Position numbers and translations under genes: made by a program. 6,259 nt of DNA from Ruminococcus flavefaciens. Its GTDB lineage: Bacteria > Bacillota > Clostridia > Oscillospirales > Ruminococcaceae. Below the pieces are notes generated by a model. The model did no database searches. It saw nothing but the letters and a program-made list of their open reading frames with translations, and was not told where the DNA came from. Where the stretch lies: positions 1 through 6,259 of the forward strand of contig CADBQF010000265.1 in assembly GCA_902796705.1 (NCBI GenBank), written 5' to 3'. Each line of letters begins with the position of its first letter. Within the stretch, counting starts at the first letter, position 1. Positions 1 to 5,959 of this stretch are shown one piece after another.

Positions 1-1160
1 ACGCTTATCTTGTATGCCTTTTCGCCGGTGAAGTAGAGATCATCGAAAGATGTTGTTCCGCTGGCATCGGAAGTCCATGAACCGATCTTCTTGGCGTAGC
101 TGTCGGGAGCTTCTGTCAGTGAGATCTCCACGCCTTCGAGCGGCTGACCTGTTGAAGTATCGATACAGTTTACAGTTACCTTGTTTCCTTTTCCCATGAT
201 AGGAGCGAGATCGAAACGCAGTTCCTTATCGGCTTTTCCGTTCTTGACGGTGAAGTCGATGCCGCCGCTCTTGTCGGTGAATTCTATATCCGGATATCTT
301 TCTCTGAGCATATCAGCGAACTCGCCGTCAACATCGAGCGGAGTGAGCGGATAGTCGAACATTTTGAGTTCAGCGTGATATTCTCCGTCCGGGAGAGCTA
401 TATCAGATGTATGGAGATAGGGATAATACGGCTCGCCGTTCTTGTCTGTTATGTCGATCACAGACCAGTATTCTCTCTCCTTGCCCTCTGACCAGTTGAA
501 CACGCCGAAATGCACATTCCTTTCGGTATCATCAGCAAGAACACGCACGACGACTTCCTTGTCTTCCGTTCCGTCATAAGAGAAACTGAGCTGCTGATCC
601 CAGTTGCCGTACTTGTTTCCGTAACCTTCCGGGAGGTTATCAAGATCGATATAATAAACATAGTCCTCGCCGGTAGGGACATTTGAGAAGACAGTATCGT
701 CCTCCGGAGTGTAAGTCCAGTCTCCGAGGGAATAAGCGTAGTCGCTGCACGAACCCCACAGATGAACGCCGGCTGATACGAGCGGTTCGCCGGTCATCAT
801 GTCAACGACCTTGACAGAGAGCGTGCCGCCTTTCTTTTCTGACTGACCTGTTATCTGCTGATTGAGAAGGATATAATCAAATATATCGACTTCTTCATCT
901 GAATTGATATCCGCATTCTTCCAGTTTCCGAGCTTGCCGGTATTTCCGTGCAGGAAGCGGAGCATCTGGACAGAGTCGGAGATATTGACAGACCTGTCGA
1001 AATTAACATCACCGTACTGCGTGGTGACATCGACAAGATCGTCAGCAAGTATCTCCTGATCCGGCGGTGCTGCATCTGCTGCCGGTGCCTGAACTGCCAA
1101 AAGTGCAGAACCTGCGATAGCTGCTGCAAAAACTGCCTTGTAACGTCTGAAATTCTTCAT
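1..1160 (-). CDS. Secreted dockerin protein with Cna-B/SpaA-like repeats (3' end outside window)
   Basis: The frame is open from an ATG at 1160 to the left edge (386 codons, no stop), so the C-terminus is missing. A GGAGG at 1172-1168, 7 bases upstream, supports the start. Residues 1-30 are a signal peptide (basic MKNFRRYK, hydrophobic core, likely cut after ADA). Residues 49-105 form a dockerin with two good calcium loops, D51-N53-D55-N59-D62 and D84-N86-D88-D92-D95, so it should bind a cohesin of a cellulosomal scaffold outside the cell. The rest looks like prealbumin-type beta-sandwiches: about 113-208 (starts LSVKVVDMMTGEPL), a weaker unit about 215-320, and a third from 326 (VTVNCIDTSTGQPLEGVEISL) cut by the edge. 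The 'D..TG.PL.G' signature is that of Cna-B/SpaA or carboxypeptidase-regulatory-like folds. No catalytic domain is visible; a C-terminal enzyme or anchor could lie beyond the edge. The dockerin at the N-terminus rather than the C-terminus is less usual. Dockerin call firm; repeat family likely; overall function open. Confidence 0.88.
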   Translation of the reverse strand, partial: MKNFRRYKAVFAAAIAGSALLAVQAPAADAAPPDQEILADDLVDVTTQYGDVNFDRSVNISDSVQMLRFLHGNTGKLGNWKNADINSDEEVDIFDYILLNQQITGQSEKKGGTLSVKVVDMMTGEPLVSAGVHLWGSCSDYAYSLGDWTYTPEDDTVFSNVPTGEDYVYYIDLDNLPEGYGNKYGNWDQQLSFSYDGTEDKEVVVRVLADDTERNVHFGVFNWSEGKEREYWSVIDITDKNGEPYYPYLHTSDIALPDGEYHAELKMFDYPLTPLDVDGEFADMLRERYPDIEFTDKSGGIDFTVKNGKADKELRFDLAPIMGKGNKVTVNCIDTSTGQPLEGVEISLTEAPDSYAKKIGSWTSDASGTTSFDDLYFTGEKAYKIS

Positions 1161-1187
1161 GATGATTCCTCCATTCTTTAATGTCGT

Positions 1188-1201
1188 ATACCTTGCGGTA
1201 T
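1188..1201 (-). other. Small GCAA tetraloop hairpin in the leader of the left gene
   Basis: Read on the minus strand, ATACC-GCAA-GGTAT forms a 5-bp stem closed by a GNRA-type GCAA loop. It falls in the predicted leader between the promoter at 1259-1231 and the GGAGG at 1172-1168. It could stabilise the mRNA 5' end. It is short and could be chance. Confidence 0.3.
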
Positions 1202-1230
1202 CATATATGGCGAATATTCCTGTTGAACAA

Positions 1231-1259
1231 ATAGTAACATATTATACACGATATGTCAA
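1231..1259 (-). promoter_or_regulatory. Predicted sigma-A promoter for the left dockerin gene
   Basis: On the minus strand a perfect TTGACA (1259-1254) is followed after exactly 17 bases by TACTAT (1236-1231), a 4/6 match to the -10 consensus. An AAAAAA tract sits directly upstream of the -35 box, as in UP elements. Transcription would begin near 1224, giving a leader of about 60 bases. Confidence 0.65.
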
Positions 1260-1304
1260 TGTTTTTTAGAATTTTCGTCACTTAGATATCGAGCGATGTT
1301 TTTT
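1259..1304. repeat. Two copies of ATGTTTTTT, 37 bases apart
   Basis: ATGTTTTTT occurs at 1259-1267 and 1296-1304, each preceded by GATAT within about 10 bases and followed by AGA or GAGA. Viewed on the minus strand they are A6 tracts upstream of the left gene, one abutting its -35 box. They may be phased A-tract curvature or UP-type elements. Significance is modest in such AT-rich DNA. Confidence 0.3.
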
Positions 1305-1348
1305 GAGATACTGTCTTTTGTATATTATGCCGGAAACGTCTTTTATAT

Positions 1349-1362
1349 CGTTGATATCAACG
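1349..1362. promoter_or_regulatory. Perfect 14-base palindrome, possible operator
   Basis: CGTTGATATCAACG is identical to its own reverse complement over all 14 bases. It lies in the middle third of the divergent spacer, about 90 bases upstream of the left promoter and about 180 upstream of the right one. It fits a binding site for a dimeric regulator that could control both genes. No regulator family is recognised from it, and it lacks the central CG usual for LacI-type sites. Confidence 0.4.
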
Positions 1363-1533
1363 TGTAACTTCAATAAAAATGCTTTAATCATATCTCATTT
1401 TCGCAAGTTCATTTCATCATGCGATAGTATTTTTATAATTATATTGCTGTATAATGATATAAAATTGCATTTCTGACAATTCCAGCTTAATTTAATAACA
1501 AAAAAAGCATATTCAATCAATAATTAAGCGTGA

Positions 1534-1544
1534 TTAATCATTAA
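1534..1544. repeat. Short inverted repeat overlapping the right -35 box
   Basis: TTAAT-C-ATTAA is a perfect 5+5 inverted repeat that overlaps the predicted -35 box (1541-1546) of the pectate lyase promoter, a position where a repressor would compete with RNA polymerase. It is AT-only and short, so chance occurrence is quite possible. Confidence 0.2.
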
Positions 1545-1569
1545 CAACTTTAACAGATTTTGTTATTAT
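1541..1569 (+). promoter_or_regulatory. Predicted sigma-A promoter for the pectate lyase gene
   Basis: TTAACA (1541-1546, 5/6 to consensus), a 17-base spacer and TATTAT (1564-1569, 5/6) make a good vegetative-type promoter. The start of transcription would be near 1576, with a leader of about 25 bases containing the ribosome binding site at 1587-1594. Confidence 0.6.
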
Positions 1570-1600
1570 TTAACTATACTTTAATTAAAGGGGGATATGA

Positions 1601-3274
1601 ATGATTCACTTCATCAAAAAATTCTCAGCAGTCTTAGCAGCAGCTATCACTGTAACAGCTCCGATGAATTTCTGCACGCTTCCTGTCCAGACAGATATAT
1701 GTGCTTTTGCAGCATCAGAACAGGAAGCCGTAACGTTATGCGGGGGCTGGTTTGAATCCGCCTATGCAGAATGGGATACGAATATCATCGGCGGAAACGT
1801 AACAGTCAGCTACGCAGAAAGCGGCAGCTCCGACTTCACGGCTGTTGACAGCGAGCTTGTCAGGAACGGAAGAGTTGACATTCCCGGACTGAAAGGCGAT
1901 ACCTCATATACGCTCTCTATCAAGGGCGACAAGGGTACTGCCGGCTGTACTGTACGCACACTCACCTACGACAGAACAGGCTACGCTCATTATAATTACT
2001 CCGGCATAGGTGCTTATAATGACGACGGAACTCTCAAACCTGATGTAACTGTCATATACGTCACTAACGAAAATAAGGATACGATCACCTACAACGGAAA
2101 AGTCGGTCTGTATAATATTTTCTTCAGTGCAAAGCCGAAGAATGTATGCTTCCGCTTTGTCGGAAAACTTGACGTTCCTGCCGGTGTCGTACCGAATGAC
2201 GGCAGCCACAACGACGGCTCGAATATGCTCTACCTCCAGAACAGCTCCAATGTCACTATCGAGGGTATAGGTGATGATACAGACCTCATAGACTGGGGCA
2301 TCGAGATGAAACGCTGTACGAGCTGTGAAGTCCGCAACCTCTGGCTCGGTCACTATCCCGATGACGGCATCTCAATGACCGGAAATGCACAGATACTCTC
2401 CGAGCATATCTGGGTGCATAATAAAACAATCGAAAAAGGCTTCAATGCATATGCAGGCGGCGGTCACGTCGATGCTGACAAGGCAGAGGGCGACGGTTCG
2501 GTGGATATGAAATGGTCGGAATATGTTACCGTTTCGTATAACGAATTCATCGACTGCCACAAGACTTCACTTGTCGGAGGAAAAGCCGATCAGCATCAGG
2601 ACTTCATTACATATCATCACAACTGGTTCAACAATACCCAGTCCAGAAATCCCCGTGCAAGAAACGCTCATATCCATTCCTTCAATAACTACTTCTCCAC
2701 AAACGGCGAGTACGGCATCTGTGCTTCATACAATTCAAAGGTCTTCTCCGAGAACAACTACTTCGAGAAGACGAATTCTCCGCTCTATGCTATAAATATG
2801 GGCAAAGACCAGTATTCCGGAACTATCAAGTCGTTCGGAGATTTATTTGACGGCTGCACGCCCGATGAAGGTCTTGCATACAAGATAGTCCAGAGCAGGA
2901 ACGAATCCGTTACTATCCCGAATCTCATCGACGGCGGAGAGGGATACGATAACTTCGACCTCGAACTATACAGCTATACACCGCAGTCTCCGGAGGAGGC
3001 AAAGGCTGAGGTAATGAAGTCCGCCGGCATAATGAAGTCACAGGACAACGGTTCTTCCGGAACGGATATCCCTGAACCTGCCGATATCGTCAAAGGCGAT
3101 GTAAACGGCGACGGAGAGTGCAATATCTCAGATGCCGTACTCCTGCAAAAATGGATAACATCTGTCCCAGGAACAGTCATCACTGACTGGAAAAACGCTG
3201 ATATCTGCGAGGACGGCGTGATCGATGTCTTTGACCTCATCATGCTCAAAACGAGCGTATTATCATCTAAGTGA
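1601..3274 (+). CDS. Secreted cellulosomal pectate lyase, family PL1, with C-terminal dockerin
   Basis: This 557-residue protein should cleave polygalacturonate by calcium-dependent beta-elimination outside the cell while docked on a scaffold. The start is set by AAAGGGGG at 1587-1594, 6 bases before the ATG; an ATG at 1597 is out of frame. Residues 1-38 are a signal peptide. Residues about 41-122 look like a small FnIII-type beta-sandwich. Residues about 125-460 are the PL1 parallel beta-helix, with VTVSYNEF (309-316), HKTSLVGG (320-327), ITYHHNWFNN (336-345) and the RNPRAR motif (349-354). By comparison with Erwinia PelC (K190, R218, R223), the catalytic set is K321, R349 and R354; the 28-residue K-to-R spacing matches. 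D298 and D302 are likely calcium ligands. A linker precedes a dockerin at 498-552 with loops D500-N502-D504-N508-D511 and D534-C536-D538-D542-D545. Transcribed alone, diverging from the left dockerin gene and ended by the hairpin at 3309-3340. Family assignment is strong; pectin rather than pectate preference cannot be excluded. Confidence 0.95.
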   Translation: MIHFIKKFSAVLAAAITVTAPMNFCTLPVQTDICAFAASEQEAVTLCGGWFESAYAEWDTNIIGGNVTVSYAESGSSDFTAVDSELVRNGRVDIPGLKGDTSYTLSIKGDKGTAGCTVRTLTYDRTGYAHYNYSGIGAYNDDGTLKPDVTVIYVTNENKDTITYNGKVGLYNIFFSAKPKNVCFRFVGKLDVPAGVVPNDGSHNDGSNMLYLQNSSNVTIEGIGDDTDLIDWGIEMKRCTSCEVRNLWLGHYPDDGISMTGNAQILSEHIWVHNKTIEKGFNAYAGGGHVDADKAEGDGSVDMKWSEYVTVSYNEFIDCHKTSLVGGKADQHQDFITYHHNWFNNTQSRNPRARNAHIHSFNNYFSTNGEYGICASYNSKVFSENNYFEKTNSPLYAINMGKDQYSGTIKSFGDLFDGCTPDEGLAYKIVQSRNESVTIPNLIDGGEGYDNFDLELYSYTPQSPEEAKAEVMKSAGIMKSQDNGSSGTDIPEPADIVKGDVNGDGECNISDAVLLQKWITSVPGTVITDWKNADICEDGVIDVFDLIMLKTSVLSSK

Positions 3275-3308
3275 TCTTTATATCCTTAAAAGATTTTTTC
3301 TCTATAGC

Positions 3309-3340
3309 AAAAGGCTTCACAAAACAGTGAAGCCTTTTTT
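3309..3340. terminator. Rho-independent terminator between convergent genes, probably bidirectional
   Basis: GGCTTCAC (3313-3320), a 6-base loop and GTGAAGCC (3327-3334) form a perfect 8-bp stem, extended by AAAA/TTTT pairs, with TTTTTT at 3335-3340. It lies 35 bases after the pectate lyase stop and only a few bases past the stop of the convergent gene at 3344. On the minus strand the T run is shorter (TTTT), so termination should be stronger for the plus-strand gene. Confidence 0.88.
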
Positions 3341-3343
3341 CTG

Positions 3344-4948
3344 TTATTCATAAGTCACATGATCGGAGTTGTAGAATTCCCATGAGTCAGCCGGAACGAG
3401 ACCGTTTCCGAGGTCGGCAAGATTGTTCTTCACGGTGAAGTCACTGAACCAGCCGTCAACGACGTACATTCTGCGGCTCGTATCCTCCGCACCGTATGGC
3501 TGATCCATGTAGACCGTATTGTTTTCAAAGACATGATGATATCCCCAGCCTTCGGCCTGTTCGTGTATCTCAAAAGCTGCAATGATCTTGGGATTTCCGT
3601 TCCTGTAGCCGGTATTGTCGTGGACATAGCAGTCATTTCCTTTAAGGTCGATGAAACTTCCGGCATAGTTCGCACCGGTCATACCGTCGCCGTAAAAGGT
3701 GCAGAAAGCTATCTCCGTATCGGTCGTGTATTCCTTGACATCGACGTGTTCAGCGGCGACATTCCTGAAAGTACAGCGGAGTATCCTGCTGTGATCGCAC
3801 TTGTGGTCATATCCTGTAGTAGATTTCGCACTTCCGACGTAGACTCCTTCGCCGTAGCCGGGAGATACAAGACCGGTATCGTGGATATAGCACGAATCGA
3901 CGGTACAGTACGAACTGCCGTCACGTATGGCAACGGCTTCCGCACCGAGCGTGTGGAGTTCACAATTCCTGATGACGGTATTATTTGAATTGTCGAGAAC
4001 AATGCCTTTCTGACAGCCTGTGCAGATGATGCTGTCGATATCCCACCAGTCACCGAGGATATGGAGGACGTATCCGTGTTCGGTCGAAGCACCTTTCAGC
4101 ACGGGCGGATCGTTTTTATCAAGAGCGGTCAGAGTTATCGGTGCAGATGAAGTACCGTCATTTTCTGATTTAAGAGTTTTAGCCGAGCAGTCATACACGC
4201 CGGGAGCGACTTTTATTATATCGCCCGGAGAAGCGTTCTTCAAAGCAGCGGAAAGACTGTTTATATCCGAAACGATGATGCTTCTTTCTTCGAGCTGTGA
4301 AGCGGCATTCGTTTTCATCATGCAAAGGTCAAAGACAGTCCATGCACCGTCGCTGTCGAGGTCATAATCTTTTTCCGAAATGTCATTATCGTTCTGGCGG
4401 GTGAGGATATAGTCCTGCAAACAGCAAACGTCCTGAACGGAATACGCTGTCTCATTTCCGGCAGCAGGACTGAAAGTGACGCTCACACTGCCGCTTCCGA
4501 GTGCGTCCTGAAGAGCGGAATAATCATCTATGTGTCCTATCTTTGTATACGAATAGGGCGTATCGAAGCTCTTGTAGAAGACGACGATACATCTGCTGCC
4601 GTAGAGCATGACATCGCCGGCAGTTATATGACCTGAATCTTCCAGCACAGGGAGATCACGGTCAAGGTAATAGTATTTCTCATTGCCGTTGAGTTCAGAC
4701 ATCTCCAGCGTGAGCGGGAGCATCTCCTTAAAGGCAGAGGCAGTTTCGTTCTGCTCAAGGGATATACTGAATGTTCTGCCGTTCACGGTCATGTCCATAG
4801 TATCAGCTCCGGTATTTTTTTCTGAAGATGATGAATAAAGGCTCCCTTCCCTTTCCTGCGGATATGAAGCCGTGGAAAGGCCGCCGCAGGCAGCCGTCAG
4901 AGCTGCTGTTACAGCGGATACAGCCAGCAGGAGGACGTTCTTTTTCAT
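3344..4948 (-). CDS. Predicted lipoprotein: cyclophilin-like domain, partial dockerin and beta-helix fusion
   Basis: This 534-residue protein starts at an ATG with AAAGGAG (4960-4954) 5 bases upstream. Residues 1-21 are a lipoprotein signal (hydrophobic run ending LTAAC21), followed by a Ser-rich linker, so it should be anchored on the outer face of the membrane. Residues 51-160 match the cyclophilin-like fold family (Cyclophil_like2), with MLPLTLEMSELNGNEKYYYL (76-95), GDVMLYG (111-117) and SYTKIGHIDD (133-142). Residues 161-216 resemble a dockerin: the second loop is intact (D196-D198-D200-T204-D207, then LCMMK), but the first lacks ligands at positions 1 and 3 (A162, G164). Residues 224-534 are a right-handed parallel beta-helix beginning SLSAALKNASPGDIIKVAPGVYD, with conserved-looking GEGVYVGSA (366-374), HVDVKEYT (401-408) and SFIDLKGN (431-438); K405 and K436 are candidate catalytic residues. 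It may be a polysaccharide lyase-like enzyme of unknown substrate. Last gene of a three-gene operon. The frame is continuous, so the fusion is not a frameshift reading. Confidence 0.85.
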   Translation of the reverse strand: MKKNVLLLAVSAVTAALTAACGGLSTASYPQEREGSLYSSSSEKNTGADTMDMTVNGRTFSISLEQNETASAFKEMLPLTLEMSELNGNEKYYYLDRDLPVLEDSGHITAGDVMLYGSRCIVVFYKSFDTPYSYTKIGHIDDYSALQDALGSGSVSVTFSPAAGNETAYSVQDVCCLQDYILTRQNDNDISEKDYDLDSDGAWTVFDLCMMKTNAASQLEERSIIVSDINSLSAALKNASPGDIIKVAPGVYDCSAKTLKSENDGTSSAPITLTALDKNDPPVLKGASTEHGYVLHILGDWWDIDSIICTGCQKGIVLDNSNNTVIRNCELHTLGAEAVAIRDGSSYCTVDSCYIHDTGLVSPGYGEGVYVGSAKSTTGYDHKCDHSRILRCTFRNVAAEHVDVKEYTTDTEIAFCTFYGDGMTGANYAGSFIDLKGNDCYVHDNTGYRNGNPKIIAAFEIHEQAEGWGYHHVFENNTVYMDQPYGAEDTSRRMYVVDGWFSDFTVKNNLADLGNGLVPADSWEFYNSDHVTYE

Positions 4949-4975
4949 AAATGCTCCTTTCCAGCGTGAGAGCTT

Positions 4976-5959
4976 TTATCTGAGGTATTTATTGTAAAAC
5001 TCTTCGAGCTTGTCGAACGGGATAACTTTATCCTTGCCGCCGTCGTAAAGGTCGGTATGAGATGCACCTTCGATAAGGAGGAATTCCTTGTTGTCACCTG
5101 TGAGCTTCTTGAAGGCATCTTCACCGAAATAGCGTGAATGAGCTTTTTCTCCGTGCATCACAAGCACAGCAGAACGTATCTCGTGAGCATACGCAAGGAT
5201 AGGCATATTGATGAACGAGAGCGATGAAGTCTTGTTCCAGCCGCCGTTTGAATTGAGCGAACGTGCATGATATCCACGCTCTGTCTTGTAGTAATCGTAG
5301 TAATCCTTTACGAAATACGGAGCATCTTCCGGCAGAGGATCAACGACACCGCCGCCGAGTTCGTATTCGCCTGAGATATAATCCTTTATACGCTGTTCAT
5401 TGAGAGCCTTTTTCATTGCAAAGCGTGCATCTGCATTGTCGGCTTCGTCAAAATAGCCCTTTGCATTTACTCTCGTCATATCGTACATGGTAGAAGCGAC
5501 AGTTGCCTTGATGCGTGTATCGATAGCAGCGGCATTTATAGCCATTCCGCCCCAGCCGCATATACCGAGGATTCCGATGCGTTCCGGATCGACATTTTCC
5601 TGTACCGAAAGGAAGTCAACCGCCGCCGAAAAATCTTCTGTATTGATATCGGGAGATGCAACATACCTTGGCTGACCGCCGCTCTCTCCGGTGAACGACG
5701 GATCGAAAGCGATAGTGATGAATCCACGTTCTGCAAGTGTCTGTGCGTAAAGGCCGCTGCACTGTTCCTTGACAGCACCGAACGGGCCGCAGACAGCTAT
5801 AGCCGCAAGCCTGCCGGATATATTTTTCGGAGTATACATATCAGCAGCAAGGGTGATGCCGTAGCGGTTGTGGAATGTCACTTTCCTGTGGTCGGTCTTT
5901 TCTGATCTGGGAAACGTCTTGTCCCATTCCTGTGTAAGATTGAGCGTTGCGTCTTTCAT
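4976..5959 (-). CDS. Alpha/beta hydrolase with cysteine nucleophile elbow
   Basis: This 327-residue protein has no signal peptide and should act in the cytoplasm. It is an alpha/beta hydrolase of the dienelactone hydrolase/YcjY-like kind: an N-terminal strand region (VTFHNRYGITLAADMYTP, 27-44), an oxyanion-side segment AIAVCGPFGAVKEQ (53-66), FDPSFTGESGG (85-95), then the elbow GICGWGG (132-138) with Cys134 where classical members have Ser. A cap region follows (about 165-250), then VLVMHGEKAHSRYF (265-278), possibly holding the acid (E271), and the likely catalytic H301 in EGASHTDLYD. The start is supported by GGAGG at 5973-5969, 9 bases upstream, inside the preceding gene; that gene's stop overlaps this start as ATGA, pointing to translational coupling. 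The lipoprotein gene follows after 27 bases. Fold assignment is firm; the substrate (an ester or lactone is typical for the superfamily) is unknown. Confidence 0.9.
   Translation of the reverse strand: MKDATLNLTQEWDKTFPRSEKTDHRKVTFHNRYGITLAADMYTPKNISGRLAAIAVCGPFGAVKEQCSGLYAQTLAERGFITIAFDPSFTGESGGQPRYVASPDINTEDFSAAVDFLSVQENVDPERIGILGICGWGGMAINAAAIDTRIKATVASTMYDMTRVNAKGYFDEADNADARFAMKKALNEQRIKDYISGEYELGGGVVDPLPEDAPYFVKDYYDYYKTERGYHARSLNSNGGWNKTSSLSFINMPILAYAHEIRSAVLVMHGEKAHSRYFGEDAFKKLTGDNKEFLLIEGASHTDLYDGGKDKVIPFDKLEEFYNKYLR

Larger units (their letters stand above)
1161..1600. other. Divergent intergenic control region
   Basis: These 440 bases separate two divergently transcribed dockerin genes and hold no credible gene. 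The stretch is strongly AT-rich. It carries one promoter facing left near 1231-1259 and one facing right near 1541-1569. Between them are a perfect palindrome (1349-1362), a repeated ATGTTTTTT element and several A/T tracts. Its length is generous for two simple promoters, which leaves room for shared regulation. No riboswitch or leader peptide was recognised. Confidence 0.7.

Noticed and set aside
851..1129. 92-codon minus-strand frame overlapping the left gene
   Set aside because: The other minus-strand frame here encodes a signal peptide and dockerin and has the ribosome binding site; this one is a shifted-frame shadow.
1241..1259. TTGACA with TATAAT 8 bases downstream on the minus strand
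   Set aside because: The boxes are far too close for a sigma-A promoter; the TACTAT at 17-base spacing is the workable -10.
1401..1424. TCGCA...TGCGA inverted repeat in the divergent spacer
   Set aside because: A 5-bp stem with a 14-base loop and no conserved context is not distinguishable from chance.
1426..1455. Isolated TATAAT at 1450-1455 as a further plus-strand promoter
   Set aside because: No acceptable -35 box is found at 16-19 bases upstream, and such hexamers are expected by chance in this AT-rich spacer.
1550..1580. Second promoter TTAACA (1550-1555) with TATACT (1575-1580)
   Set aside because: The 19-base spacer is poor and transcription would start almost inside the ribosome binding site; the pair at 1541-1569 is better.
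1597..1600. Alternative ATG at 1597 as start of the pectate lyase
   Set aside because: It is in another frame from the lyase and sits only 2 bases from the G-run of the ribosome binding site; the ATG at 1601 gives a signal peptide and proper spacing.
1904..2353. 149-codon open frame on the minus strand opposite the pectate lyase
   Set aside because: It is antisense to conserved PL1 sequence, has no ribosome binding site or promoter and no recognisable motif.
3533..3988. 151-codon open frame on the plus strand opposite the beta-helix gene
   Set aside because: It lies wholly inside the well-supported minus-strand lipoprotein gene, has no ribosome binding site, and its translation lacks domain motifs; it is the antisense shadow of a biased codon pattern.
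4301..4500. Frameshift or assembly error joining two separate genes in the lipoprotein
   Set aside because: The frame is continuous from 4948 to 3344, with no internal stop, no second ribosome binding site evident at the junction, and sensible protein sequence on both sides in the same frame.
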